This document shows, piece after piece, positions 1-7,887 of a stretch of DNA of 64,000 bases. Position 1 is the first letter of the stretch, and each line of letters starts with the position of its first letter. The DNA comes from Streptomyces sp. SID13031 (GTDB taxonomy: Bacteria > Actinomycetota > Actinomycetes > Propionibacteriales > Kribbellaceae): positions 1 to 64,000 of the forward strand of contig NZ_JAAGLV010000015.1 of assembly GCF_010548305.1 (NCBI RefSeq). The letters run 5' to 3'. The position numbers and the translations under genes were made by a program. The notes beneath the pieces were generated by a model, which worked only from the letters and a program-made list of their open reading frames with translations, did no database searches and had not been told where the DNA came from.

Positions 1-89
1 ACGTCGCCCAAGAACTCAACGCCCGACCACGCAAAACACTCGACTGGGACACCCCAGCCGAGCGCTTGCGTGATCTACTCACCACCTAG
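1..89 (+). CDS. IS30-family transposase, C-terminal fragment (truncated by window edge)
   Basis: The reading frame entering at base 3 encodes 28 residues ending in TAG at 87-89. It contains ELNARPRKTLDWDTPAE, the characteristic end of IS30-family DDE transposases. The rest of the gene lies left of the window. The transposase would catalyse copy-out/paste-in of the element; here only the tail is visible, so integrity cannot be judged. Family assignment rests on recognising the C-terminal motif. Confidence 0.8.
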   Translation, partial: VAQELNARPRKTLDWDTPAERLRDLLTT

Positions 90-121
90 AAACCAAGGCG
101 GTGTTGCAACGACCCCTTGAA
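1..121 (+). mobile_element. Right end of an IS30-family insertion sequence
   Basis: The transposase tail stops at 89. About 10 bases later comes a segment at 100-121 beginning GGTGTTGCAACGACCCC, which resembles the terminal inverted repeats of actinobacterial IS30 elements. The left inverted repeat and target duplication are outside the window, so the exact boundary is inferred. The element lies just downstream of the convergent pckG gene. Confidence 0.6.
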
Positions 122-153
122 ACCGCCGTGGGTTGGGGCGCTTCGCTTTGCAG

Positions 154-187
154 TCCGACCGGCTGGCTTCCGGGTCAGCTGGTCGGA
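154..187 (-). terminator. Probable pckG terminator hairpin
   Basis: TCCGACCGGCTG (154-165) pairs with CAGCTGGTCGGA (176-187) with one mismatch across a 10-nt loop, just beyond the pckG stop codon at 206. There is no strong T-run, so its efficiency is uncertain. Confidence 0.4.
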
Positions 188-205
188 GTACGGGGAAGGT
201 CAGCC

Positions 206-2077
206 TCAGCCGAGGCGGGCCTTCAGGTTGTCGAGCTCGAGCTTGAGGGTGGCCGGCACCTTGTCGCCGAGCTTGGCGAACCACTCCTCGATCAGCGGCA
301 GCTCGGCCTTCCACTCGGCGTCATCGACATTCAGCGCGGTCTGCAGGGCCTCGATGCTGAGGTCCAGGCCGGTGACGTCGATCGCGTCGGCGGTCGGCAC
401 ATGGCCGATCGGCGTCTCGACCGCGGCGGCCGTGCCCTCGAGGCGCTCGACGATCCACTTGAGCACCCGGCCGTTCTCGCTGAAGCCCGGCCAGACGAAC
501 TTGCCGGCCTCGTCCTTGCGGAACCAGTTGACGTAGAAGATCTTCGGCAGCTTGTCGGTGTCGTTGTCCTTGCCGACGGTCAGCCAGTGGTTCAGGTAGT
601 CACCGGCGTTGTAGCCCAGGAACGGCAGCATCGCCATCGGGTCGCGACGGACGACACCGACCTTGCCGACGGCCGCCGCGGTGGTCTCGGACGAGAGCGT
701 CGCGCCCATGAAGACACCGTGGTCCCAGTCGCGCGACTGGGTCACCAGCGGAATCGTGCTCGCGCGGCGGCCACCGAAGATGATCGCCGAGATCGGTACG
801 CCGTTGGGGTCGTCGTACTCGTCGGCGATGATCGGGCACTGCTTGATCGGAGTACAGAACCGGCTGTTCGGGTGGGACGAGAGCTCGCCGGACCCCGGCG
901 TCCACTCGCGGCCCTTCCAGTCGATCAGGTGGTTCGGCGGGGTCTGCGAGTAGCCCTCCCACCAGACGTCACCGTCATCGGTCAGCGCGACGTTGGTGAA
1001 GAGCGAGTTGCCCTGCTCGATCGTGCGCATCGCGTTCGGGTTGGTCTTCCAGCCGGTACCGGGGGCGACGCCGAACAGCCCGAACTCGGGGTTCACGGCG
1101 TACAGGCGGCCGTCCTCGCCGAAGCGCATCCAGGCGATGTCGTCGCCCAGCGTCTCGACCTCCCAGCCCTCCAGCGTCGGGTCGAGCATCGCCAGGTTGG
1201 TCTTGCCGCAGGCGCTCGGGAACGCGGCCGCGACGTAGTGGACCTTCTTCTCCGGCGAGATCAGCTTGAGGATCAGCATGTGCTCGGCCAGCCAGCCCTC
1301 GTCGCGCGCCATCGCACTCGCGATCCGGAGTGAGTAGCACTTCTTGCCGAGTAGCGAGTTGCCGCCGTAGCCGGAGCCGTACGACCAGATGGTCCGCTCC
1401 TCGGGGAACTGGACGATGTACTTCTCGTCGTTGCACGGCCAGATGACATCCTTCTGCCCGGGCTGAAGGGGAGCGCCGACGGAGTGCAGGCAGGGCACGT
1501 ACTTCGCGTCGGTGCCCATCCTCGCCAGTACTTCGGAACCCGTGCGGGCCATGATCCGCATCGACGCGACGACGTAGGCCGAGTCGGTGATCTCGACGCC
1601 GAACATCGGCGTCTCGGCCGTCAGCGGGCCCATGCAGAACGGCACGACATACAGGGTCCGGCCGCGCATACTGCCGCGGTAGAGCTCCGTCATCAGCGCC
1701 TTCATCTCGGCCGGCGCCATCCAGTTGTTGGTCGGGCCGGAGTCGGCCTCGTCGACCGAACAGATGAACGTGCGCTGCTCGACCCGGGCGACGTCGGACG
1801 GGTCGGTGCGAGCCCAGAACGAGTTCGGCTTCTTCTCGTCGTTGAGCCGGACCAGCGTGCCGCCGGCGATCAGCTCGTCGGTGAGGGTCTGGTACTCCGC
1901 GTCCGAGCCGTCGACCCAGTGGATCCGGTCGGGCTGGGTGAGTTCGGCAACCTCGGCAACCCAGGCCAGCAGGCCCTGGTGCTCAGTCGGGGCGTCGCTC
2001 AGGTCGTAGGCCGTTGTCGGCGGGCTCTCGACTCTGAGGGCGGTCTCGGTATGGGCAGGGCTGGCGGTTGTCGTCAT
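206..2077 (-). CDS. pckG: Phosphoenolpyruvate carboxykinase (GTP)
   Basis: This 623-residue protein converts oxaloacetate plus GTP to phosphoenolpyruvate, CO2 and GDP in the cytoplasm. It is the entry step of gluconeogenesis and an anaplerotic node. The GTP-class P-loop (FPSACGKTNLAML), the metal-binding stretch TLGDDIAWM and the active-site region PIIADEYDDPNGVP are intact, and length fits the family (about 600-620). ATG at 2077 is chosen over an upstream in-frame start because GAGGGAA lies about 10 nt before it and the family N-terminus begins here. The gene is monocistronic. Repeats upstream at 2206-2255 may be its operator. Confidence 0.97.
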   Translation of the reverse strand: MTTTASPAHTETALRVESPPTTAYDLSDAPTEHQGLLAWVAEVAELTQPDRIHWVDGSDAEYQTLTDELIAGGTLVRLNDEKKPNSFWARTDPSDVARVEQRTFICSVDEADSGPTNNWMAPAEMKALMTELYRGSMRGRTLYVVPFCMGPLTAETPMFGVEITDSAYVVASMRIMARTGSEVLARMGTDAKYVPCLHSVGAPLQPGQKDVIWPCNDEKYIVQFPEERTIWSYGSGYGGNSLLGKKCYSLRIASAMARDEGWLAEHMLILKLISPEKKVHYVAAAFPSACGKTNLAMLDPTLEGWEVETLGDDIAWMRFGEDGRLYAVNPEFGLFGVAPGTGWKTNPNAMRTIEQGNSLFTNVALTDDGDVWWEGYSQTPPNHLIDWKGREWTPGSGELSSHPNSRFCTPIKQCPIIADEYDDPNGVPISAIIFGGRRASTIPLVTQSRDWDHGVFMGATLSSETTAAAVGKVGVVRRDPMAMLPFLGYNAGDYLNHWLTVGKDNDTDKLPKIFYVNWFRKDEAGKFVWPGFSENGRVLKWIVERLEGTAAAVETPIGHVPTADAIDVTGLDLSIEALQTALNVDDAEWKAELPLIEEWFAKLGDKVPATLKLELDNLKARLG

Positions 2078-2205
2078 CGGCGGCTCATTCCCTCTCGCTC
2101 GCGATCGTCCCGACGTACGGCCCGGTCCCTCGACGCTGAGGGGGTACGACGTCGGCCGCCGGGGTCTCCGGCGGTTCGATTCAGCTGGCTGGCGGTGTGA
2201 TCTGT

Positions 2206-2255
2206 CGCATACCAGTCGGTCCAGTGGACGCATACCAGTGTGCAAGTGGTACTAC
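2206..2255. promoter_or_regulatory. Direct and inverted repeats upstream of pckG (putative operator)
   Basis: CGCATACCAGT occurs twice, at 2206-2216 and 2229-2239, 23 bp apart (about two helical turns). The second copy overlaps an inverted repeat, TACCA-N9-TGGTA. This arrangement resembles a GntR-type binding region. The region 2078-2333 contains no convincing gene, so regulation of pckG is the likely role. The regulator is unknown. Confidence 0.45.
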
Positions 2256-2343
2256 GGTACGCGAAGGGATGGCGTGTTGAGAACCGCAAAGACGTGAGGA
2301 CCGTCACAGAATTTCGCCTGGAAGGGCTTTCCCAGCAAAAAAG

Positions 2344-2372
2344 ACCGGCCGTGCGGTGGTCGCACGGCCGGT
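2344..2372 (-). terminator. Rho-independent terminator of the 4301-2404 operon
   Basis: ACCGGCCGTGCG (2344-2355) and CGCACGGCCGGT (2361-2372) form a perfect 12-bp stem with a 5-nt loop. On the minus strand the stem is followed within a base or two by six T residues. It sits just past the stop codon at 2404. Confidence 0.85.
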
Positions 2373-2403
2373 TTGCGGTTGTCGCTGGTCCGCTGCGGCG
2401 GAT

Positions 2404-3708
2404 CTACTGCGTCTGCCGCCAGATGTCGTTGAGGACTCTTTGGGCAGCCGGCTCCTCACCAGGCGCCGCGGCGATGCTGACACCGACCAGCCAGTACTGC
2501 GTATCGCTGCCGAACGCATGCGTCATGGTCACCGTGTACGGCGTGCGCTGCTGCACCGTGATCCAGGTGCTCGCGTCTTTGGTTGTCGCTGGGGTCGGCG
2601 CCTTGAAGGCGGTCGTCCAGTCCCGGTCGAAGGCCGGCCGGTCAGCCAGGCAGGCTGCGAGAGTCGCGCAGGGGTGTAGAGCGATGTGTGTGTCCATGGC
2701 GATCGCGCCGGATGTGCTCTCCGTCAGAACCCGGCGGTAGAGGGTGGTGGCCGACGTGCCCAGGTCGACCGTCGAAGGTGGGCGCGGCCAGCCAAACACG
2801 AAGGGCAGACCGAGCCCTGTCACTTGCTGGACATCGGCGCCGCGGGTGTAGCTCGCGCCGACGAGAGCTGGCGCTGGCACGGGCGGAATGTAGGAGGCCG
2901 CCTTAGGTTTGACGATCCCCGGAAGCAACCCCGGCGACGGCAACACCCCAGGCCTGACCAACCCACCAGACGCCGCCGCCACGGACCGCCCCTCCTCGCC
3001 CTCCACCCCGACCTTGGCCCCAACGGAGTAAAAAACACAAAACACCACAAGCACAACCACCCCCACAGCAACCCTCACCCCCCACCCCAACCCCGCCTGC
3101 TTTGGGCCCACCTGCCCTGAGTCCGGCTGCCCTGAGCCCGCATGCGCCGAGTCGCCCTGCCCCGAGCCAGCGTGTCCTGAGCCGGCCTGTCCCGAGCCAC
3201 CCTGCGCCGAGCGGCCAGTGTCCGCGGCCTCCAGGGTTCTCACTTCGGCGCCGGTACCGGAGCCAGCCCAGACTTCCGACTCGGCGCCACCGGCGGGCTC
3301 AGCCCCCGCCCCATACTCCGCCGGGATCGGTAGTGCGCCGTACTGCGCCAACTGGCTGCGCACTGCACCCAATGACTCCTCGTCATTGCCCAGCAGCCCG
3401 TCCAGCGGATCCAGCAGTCGCTCCGCCCCGGACTGCCCCGGCACCAACTGCGTCACGGCGTACGGCCGGCTAGCAGTGAGGTTGGCGGCCCACAGCGGCG
3501 TCTGCAGCCGCCCTGGCTCAAGTGCAGCCGTGCGGCTCGCTCGACCGAGTCTCTCCCGCACCTCTGCATCAGCAGCGCCCCTCTGGCTGAGGATGAGCGC
3601 AACGATCTCCATGCCCGTGAACGACCGCCCACGCCAGATCTCGGCCAGTGGGTGCTCCAGCAGTCGCTGGTCGAGCTCGTACTCCTGCAGTTGCGGCGTG
3701 CTGTTCAC
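2404..3708 (-). CDS. Membrane protein with degenerate kinase N-lobe, pentapeptide repeats and extracytoplasmic domain
   Basis: The protein has 434 residues if it starts at the GTG overlapping the upstream stop codon (GTGA at 3705-3708), which implies translational coupling. Residues 1-110 resemble the N-lobe of a Hanks-type kinase (YELDQRLLEHPLAEIWRGR, then a hinge-like PYAVTQLVPG). The VAIK lysine is missing (VALIL) and no C-lobe or HRD/DFG motif follows. Residues about 171-200 are pentapeptides of the type SGQxx/SGHAG, about 210-230 form one membrane helix, and about 231-434 are outside the cell. A scaffold or sensor role is possible, but function is unknown. Confidence 0.7.
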   Translation of the reverse strand: MNSTPQLQEYELDQRLLEHPLAEIWRGRSFTGMEIVALILSQRGAADAEVRERLGRASRTAALEPGRLQTPLWAANLTASRPYAVTQLVPGQSGAERLLDPLDGLLGNDEESLGAVRSQLAQYGALPIPAEYGAGAEPAGGAESEVWAGSGTGAEVRTLEAADTGRSAQGGSGQAGSGHAGSGQGDSAHAGSGQPDSGQVGPKQAGLGWGVRVAVGVVVLVVFCVFYSVGAKVGVEGEEGRSVAAASGGLVRPGVLPSPGLLPGIVKPKAASYIPPVPAPALVGASYTRGADVQQVTGLGLPFVFGWPRPPSTVDLGTSATTLYRRVLTESTSGAIAMDTHIALHPCATLAACLADRPAFDRDWTTAFKAPTPATTKDASTWITVQQRTPYTVTMTHAFGSDTQYWLVGVSIAAAPGEEPAAQRVLNDIWRQTQ

Positions 3709-4301
3709 TTGCTCTCCCAGATGGCCCGGTCGGCCATCACCTGCGCAGCCTGCTGCGCCGTGGCCAATTCGATCGGGTGCGCGGTGTACTCCACCTGGAC
3801 GGTCAGGTCGGCGCGGTGCACGAGCACCGCGACCCGCGAGTCCTGCCCGCCAGTACCAGCATGCTTGTCGACCTTGGTCAGGTACGGCCGGTCCTTCACC
3901 ACCAGCCACGGCTTACGGTCGAACGCCTGCTTGGCCAACTCGGCCGGCGTGAAGGGCGAGCGGCCCTGACCCGCCTGGCGGCCGGAGTACGGAGTGATCC
4001 TGATCGTCAGCGACGCACCGCTGAATGTCGGCTGACGGCGCTCGGGGACGTCGACCGCGCACATCACCTCGCCGTTGCCCGTCTGGATCAACTCGGCAGT
4101 AGTGGCCTTCGGCAACAATGTGGAGATGTCGCCGAGCCGCGAACACAGATCCACGGGAAGCACCCTTGCGGACTGGACGTCCTCGGGCTGGACGGGTTGT
4201 CCGACGGCGATCCCGATCCCCAGCCCGGCCAGCGCGGCGACGCCGCAGGCGATCGCAGTACCCCGAACCAGTCGACCGTCGATGCCCGCGACCCTAGCCA
4301 C
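3705..4301 (-). CDS. Secreted or membrane-anchored hypothetical protein
   Basis: A 198-residue protein with a GTG start at 4301, preceded by AAGGGAG about 8 nt upstream. Residues about 12-34 form a hydrophobic signal or anchor segment (IACGVAALAGLGIGIAVG) after a short basic N-terminus, so the remainder should lie outside the membrane. No catalytic motif is recognised. It is the first gene of a two-gene operon and overlaps the following pseudokinase-like gene by 4 nt. The C-terminal domains of the two proteins share a similar style (two Cys residues, a Trp-rich end). They may work at the envelope together, but that is inference. Confidence 0.65.
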   Translation of the reverse strand: MARVAGIDGRLVRGTAIACGVAALAGLGIGIAVGQPVQPEDVQSARVLPVDLCSRLGDISTLLPKATTAELIQTGNGEVMCAVDVPERRQPTFSGASLTIRITPYSGRQAGQGRSPFTPAELAKQAFDRKPWLVVKDRPYLTKVDKHAGTGGQDSRVAVLVHRADLTVQVEYTAHPIELATAQQAAQVMADRAIWESK

Positions 4302-4385
4302 GCAGAGGTTCTCCCTTGGTACTCGACATTTTCAGCCCCCGACACACCACGCTTGGACGCCATACCCCCGCGCTCGGTTCCTGCC

Positions 4386-4391
4386 TATGCT
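4386..4391 (+). promoter_or_regulatory. -10 box of a leaderless promoter
   Basis: TATGCT ends 6 nt before the GTG start of the cupin gene, the spacing expected when transcription starts at the start codon. No clear -35 is seen. The segment lies between divergent genes. Confidence 0.5.
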
Positions 4392-4397
4392 GCGGCG

Positions 4398-4859
4398 GTG
4401 ACTACCTTCCCGGACATCGTCGTCGGCGCTCCTGGCGATGGCGAAATCTTGCAGCTGCCGTTCGGCGTCTTCACCGTGCGGATCTCCGGCGACCAGACTG
4501 GCGGTGCGCTGTCGGTCGTCGACTCCGTGCTCGGCGCCGGAGCGCTCGGTGCAGCACCGCATATCCATCACGGTCATGAGGAGTACTTCCTGGTGACGGA
4601 TGGAGAGGTCACCTTCGATACGGCGGACGGCGTACTGACTGTTGGTGCGGGTGGATCGGTCTCAGTCCCTCGGGGGCAGGCGCACGGCTACCGGAACGCG
4701 ACGGACGAGGCGGCTCGGCTGACCACGCTGTTCACGCCGGCCGGGTACGAGAATTACTTCCGGGCGGTCGCCGAGGCGGCTGCGGCCGGCGTGGAGATCA
4801 CGCCCGAGCTGCTGAACGCGTTGCGGGCCGAGCAACAGACGACACCGGCGGAGTTCTGA
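4398..4859 (+). CDS. Cupin-domain protein
   Basis: A 153-residue single-domain cupin. Motif 1 is visible as APHIHHGHEEYFLVTDGEV, with two His, Glu and the G(X)5HXH-type layout of metal-binding cupins. Motif 2 is VPRGQAHGYRN. The C-terminal part (GYENYFRAVAEAA) matches quercetin-dioxygenase-like small cupins. The GTG at 4398 is chosen because a -10 box lies 6 nt upstream, implying a leaderless mRNA. Upstream in-frame codons run through the divergent gene and are not credible. Substrate is unknown. Confidence 0.85.
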   Translation: MTTFPDIVVGAPGDGEILQLPFGVFTVRISGDQTGGALSVVDSVLGAGALGAAPHIHHGHEEYFLVTDGEVTFDTADGVLTVGAGGSVSVPRGQAHGYRNATDEAARLTTLFTPAGYENYFRAVAEAAAAGVEITPELLNALRAEQQTTPAEF

Positions 4860-4904
4860 CCCGATTCGGTGTTCGTTCGGTGGTCGGAGGAATAGCATCC
4901 GGGC

Positions 4905-5459
4905 ATGGATCTTGGGGATTTGCTGGGTGGACGTGACCTCGGCGATGTGAAGAAGGCCGTCGGGTTCGTGATGGACAACTCCGACGACTTCGAGAAGCTG
5001 CTGAAGCTGGTCAAGGACCTGCCGGACGACGCGCTCGGCTTCATCGGCCGCCTGCCGGACCTGATGAAGACGATCGGCTCCGGCCTGGCGGAGGCCGGCG
5101 AACAGGCAGCGAAGGCAGCCGGCGCCCTGGTCGGCGACGACGGCGAAGGCGGCGCCCGCAAGGCCCTGACCGGCAGCGCCGACACGATGAACTCGGCCAA
5201 GGACAAACTCCACGACGCGGCCGGCATGCTGGCCGGCCTCGCGGGCGAACTGGACAAGATCCCCGGCATCGGCGACGCAGCCGCCAAACGCCTGAACGAC
5301 GGCAGCGGCAGCATCGGCGGCGTAGCCACCGAGATCGAAAGCCTGGCCGGAAACCTCCAGGACCTCTCCGGCATCCTCGCCACCGTAGGCGAGGCCCTGG
5401 CCGGCCTGGGCACCAAGCTCTCCGAGTCCGGCGGCTCGGTAAAAACCCTCCTCAGCTGA
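4905..5459 (+). CDS. Helical hypothetical protein
   Basis: A 184-residue protein predicted to be almost entirely alpha-helical, with Ala/Gly/Leu-rich heptad-like stretches and a net acidic character. It has no signal peptide, no membrane segment long enough to span, and no catalytic motif. The ATG at 4905 sits 6 nt after TAGCAT (4893-4898), again suggesting a leaderless transcript. It stands alone between the cupin gene and the tRNA. The amphipathic repeat character recalls apolipoprotein-like or phasin-like helical proteins, but I do not recognise the family. Confidence 0.7.
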   Translation: MDLGDLLGGRDLGDVKKAVGFVMDNSDDFEKLLKLVKDLPDDALGFIGRLPDLMKTIGSGLAEAGEQAAKAAGALVGDDGEGGARKALTGSADTMNSAKDKLHDAAGMLAGLAGELDKIPGIGDAAAKRLNDGSGSIGGVATEIESLAGNLQDLSGILATVGEALAGLGTKLSESGGSVKTLLS

Positions 5460-5566
5460 CCCTCGACCCACCTCGAAAGCCGCCCCGGTACGCCGCACTG
5501 ACGCCCACCAGGGAGCCGATTGGCACCCACCCCGGTCCCGCGTGTATCGTTACCCTTCGTTGTCCG

Positions 5567-5642
5567 GCGCTCGTAGCTCAACGGATAGAGCATCTGACTA
5601 CGGATCAGAAGGTTGGGGGTTCGAATCCCTCCGAGCGCGCCA
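5567..5642 (+). tRNA. tRNA-Arg (anticodon ACG)
   Basis: A full cloverleaf can be folded. The acceptor stem is GCGCTCG/CGAGCGC, the D-arm GCTC/GAGC, the anticodon stem TCTGA/TCAGA around loop CTACGGA (anticodon ACG at 5600-5602), and the T-arm GGGGG/CCCTC around TTCGAAT. The CCA end is encoded. The 3' half from the first base of the anticodon loop is repeated at 11484, marking an integration site. Confidence 0.97.
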
Positions 5643-5689
5643 GCAAAACCCCAGGTCACCAGGTGGATGACCTGGGGTTTTGTCATTCC
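5598..5689 (+). repeat. Left attachment-site repeat (attL) in tRNA-Arg
   Basis: Ninety-two bases running from the anticodon loop through the tRNA 3' end and its terminator are identical to 11484-11575. Use of the 3' half of a tRNA, restoring a functional gene on insertion, is typical of tyrosine-recombinase elements. Confidence 0.9.
5645..5681 (+). terminator. tRNA-Arg terminator
   Basis: AAAACCCCAGGTCA and TGACCTGGGGTTTT form a perfect 14-bp stem around a 9-nt loop directly after the CCA end. Flanking A and T runs allow bidirectional use. An identical copy is at 11531-11567. Confidence 0.9.
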
Positions 5690-6077
5690 CGGGGACTGTG
5701 GTTCATCCCCACGCGGCCCCACTACGCGAGCTCCTACGTCGCCCGCTCCGCATGCCGCTCCCGCCCACCCTGTGGCGCGTGCTGCGCCCGCTTATCAGAG
5801 CACCCTCGATCCGTCGCCTCGTGGCTGGGTGACCAACTCCCGACCGGGACGCTCTGCGCTGGCACGGCATGCAAATCCCGACGAGTAGAGCCCACATTCA
5901 GCGAGCGCACGCTACGCCTGACGCCGGCCATCTCCACCTGCGTCGAAACCGAGTCGGCTACGGACCCAGCGACATGTGCAACTGCGCAACTTCCAGCAAC
6001 ATCGGTGACAGGCAACAATGAGTAACCCCAGACTCAGCAGAGCAAGGTCACGCAACAATTGAAAGCAGGGGAACATC
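5690..6077. other. Gene-free stretch, duplicated in diverged form at 11576-11880
   Basis: No convincing reading frame with codon bias is seen. Several blocks, for example CATGCCGCTCCC and ACCGAGTCGGCTACGGAC, recur in the same order right of the second tRNA fragment, so this is element sequence rather than chromosomal spacer. It may hold the promoter of the following small gene. Confidence 0.6.
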
Positions 6078-6271
6078 ATGAAGCTGACTCTCGTCGCAGG
6101 CGACCCGGACTCTCAGCCCACCAACTCACCCACCCTCTACAAGACCGACCGCGGAAGCTGGATCGTGCAGGGATGGGTGGTCGATGACCCGACGCGCTGT
6201 CAACGCTGAACCTCCCCAACGGCGAGACCGCCGTCGAGATCCCGGACCGCATGATCCAGTTCTTCAAGTAG
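6078..6271 (+). pseudogene. Frameshifted small companion gene of the DUF6879 protein
   Basis: An ATG at 6078, preceded by AGGGGA, opens a frame encoding MKLTLVAGDPDSQ and SPTLYKTDRGSWIVQGW, which stops early. In the next frame from about 6190, ETAVEIPDRMIQFFK runs to TAG at 6269-6271. Together the two halves match the roughly 65-residue small protein that usually precedes DUF6879 genes in actinomycetes. A one-base loss near 6188 (in the run after GATGACC) explains the break. It is either a true mutation or a sequencing error. The stop codon leads directly into the ribosome-binding site of the next gene. Confidence 0.75.
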
Positions 6272-6276
6272 GAGCC

Positions 6277-6795
6277 GTGGAAGAGATCACCGACGACGAG
6301 TTCCAAGAGCTGCTGAAGACGTTCAAGAGCAGCTCCATTCATCTGGAGACCCGTGATGCCTACGGCACCGAGGTCGAGTTGCCTCACATGGCGCAGTGGG
6401 CGGCGGGTGAACCGGATGACCTTGAGTGGCTTCAGGACTGGTGCAAAACCCTTCGTGGCCACGTGGCAGCGGGCCGGACGGTCAAGCGGGCTCGCATCGT
6501 GTCCGAGCCGCTCAGTGACTATCAGCGGTGGACGCTCGCGATCGGTCATCCGATCGTGGAGGCCGGCGAAGAGGTGCGGTTCATTCCACGGCGCCAGGTC
6601 TCGGAGTTCTGCTTTCCTGGCAACGACTACTACCTGTTCGACGACGAGACAGTGGTGTTCTTGCACTACTCCGGAGCAGGACTGAACAACGCTCTGACCA
6701 CCACTACTAACCCGGCTACGGTCGAAATGTGCCGCAAGGCATTCGATCAGATTTGGCTATTGGCGACGCCCTACAGTGAGTACAAGCCCGAATAG
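6277..6795 (+). CDS. DUF6879 family protein
   Basis: A 172-residue cytoplasmic protein. It shows the family hallmarks EFQELLKTFKSSSIHLETRD at the N-terminus, a central RIVSEPLSDYQRW, and a C-terminal FPGNDYYLFDDETVVFLHY. The GTG at 6277 follows AGGAG that overlaps the stop of the small upstream gene. The 3' end overlaps the Scr1-type regulator by 20 nt, indicating an operon. Members occur next to XRE-DUF5753 regulators across Streptomyces and relatives, where toxin-antitoxin-like or developmental roles have been proposed. The biochemical activity is unknown. Confidence 0.9.
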   Translation: MEEITDDEFQELLKTFKSSSIHLETRDAYGTEVELPHMAQWAAGEPDDLEWLQDWCKTLRGHVAAGRTVKRARIVSEPLSDYQRWTLAIGHPIVEAGEEVRFIPRRQVSEFCFPGNDYYLFDDETVVFLHYSGAGLNNALTTTTNPATVEMCRKAFDQIWLLATPYSEYKPE

Positions 6796-7633
6796 CGCAG
6801 CGCGGAAGGTCCAGGAAGCACTTGGGCTTCGTCTCCGCAACCTGCGCAAAGATGCTGGTCTGACCGGTCGTGAGCTAGCTGCCGCGACCGGTTGGCATTT
6901 CACCCGCATCAGCAAATTGGAGCACGGCGTCCAGACACCGACCGATCGGGATATCCGCGCTTGGTGTGAGGCTTGTGGCGCGGAGGATCAAGCCGCGGAC
7001 TTGGTCGCCCAGGCGCGCGCGATCGAATCGATGTACGTCGAGTTCCGCCGCCGCACCCGATCCGGCGTGAAGCACCTGATGCTCGCCTTCCAGGACGCCT
7101 ACGACCACGCCGAACAGTTCAGGATCTATGAGCACAACGTGATCCCCGGCCTGTTCCAGACCGCTGACTACATCCGCGCCATGCTCACCTTCTGGATGCG
7201 GTTTCTCGAAGCAGACAACGACATCGATGCAGCCATCGCGGCCCGGTTGGAACGTCAGACCATCATCTACGAGAGCAGAAGAAGGTTCACCGTAGTGCTG
7301 GAGGAGAACGCACTACGGACCTGGTTCGGCACCGCCGAGACGATGGCCGGCCAACTGGACCGGCTGCTGACCGTGATGACGCTCCCGAACGTTGCCCTTG
7401 GAATCGTGCCGTCGATGATCGAGCGCCAAGCAGTCGGTTCAGCAGGCTTCTGGATGTTTGACGACAAGCTCGTGACACTCGAAACGCCCACGGCCAGCAT
7501 CGAGGTATCCCAACCGCAGGAAATCGCGCTGTATGCCCGCATGTTCGAGCTGCTGCGGCAATCGGCGGTCTACGGGAGGGACGCCCGCGCAATTCTCATC
7601 AACACGCAAAACGAAATGATCAGCAGCAACTAA
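6776..7633 (+). CDS. Scr1/DUF5753-type XRE transcriptional regulator
   Basis: A 285-residue protein. Residues about 12-65 form an XRE helix-turn-helix (LRNLRKDAGLTGRELA, then WHFTRISKLEHG). Residues about 95-280 are the DUF5753 domain, seen from YEHNVIPGLFQTADYIRAM through GSAGFWMFDD. In actinomycetes this architecture is encoded beside DUF397 or DUF6879 small proteins that modulate it. The GTG at 6776 lies inside the end of the DUF6879 gene (20-nt overlap), so the two are probably co-translated. It likely controls its own operon and perhaps the island. Confidence 0.93.
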   Translation: MSTSPNSAARKVQEALGLRLRNLRKDAGLTGRELAAATGWHFTRISKLEHGVQTPTDRDIRAWCEACGAEDQAADLVAQARAIESMYVEFRRRTRSGVKHLMLAFQDAYDHAEQFRIYEHNVIPGLFQTADYIRAMLTFWMRFLEADNDIDAAIAARLERQTIIYESRRRFTVVLEENALRTWFGTAETMAGQLDRLLTVMTLPNVALGIVPSMIERQAVGSAGFWMFDDKLVTLETPTASIEVSQPQEIALYARMFELLRQSAVYGRDARAILINTQNEMISSN

Positions 7634-7680
7634 CCGCAACAACCTCGCCCATGCTCTACTCCGCTCCATAGCGTTGAGAC

Positions 7681-7887
7681 ATGACATCAGCAGGAACCAC
7701 AAACCGAATGGGTGTGGAGTGGGGTGGCCTGCCGGACGAGCACCAGGGTGATGGGCTCGGATGGCCGATGTTGTGCCCGGCCTTCCGTTGCGATGGCGAA
7801 AACCCGATGACTGGCCGCGCCTGCATCAACGGTGACCACCAGGGCTACCACCGCGACACCACCGGCGCGGAGTGGCTGGATGACTAA
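7681..7887 (+). CDS. Small Cys-containing hypothetical protein
   Basis: A 68-residue protein with the core CPAFRCDGENPMTGRACINGD and a C-terminal HQGYHRDTTGAEWLDD. The two Cys and His-rich tail recall small putative metal-binding proteins common in actinomycete mobile regions. ATG 7681 or the internal ATG at 7708 could start it. The ATGACTAA end (7880-7887) overlaps the next gene, implying co-expression. Function is unknown. Confidence 0.65.
   Translation: MTSAGTTNRMGVEWGGLPDEHQGDGLGWPMLCPAFRCDGENPMTGRACINGDHQGYHRDTTGAEWLDD

Noticed and set aside
101..1333. Long plus-strand open frame of about 410 codons opposite pckG
   Set aside because: It is the antisense shadow of a highly conserved gene. 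Its product is Arg/Val/Gly-biased with no family motif.
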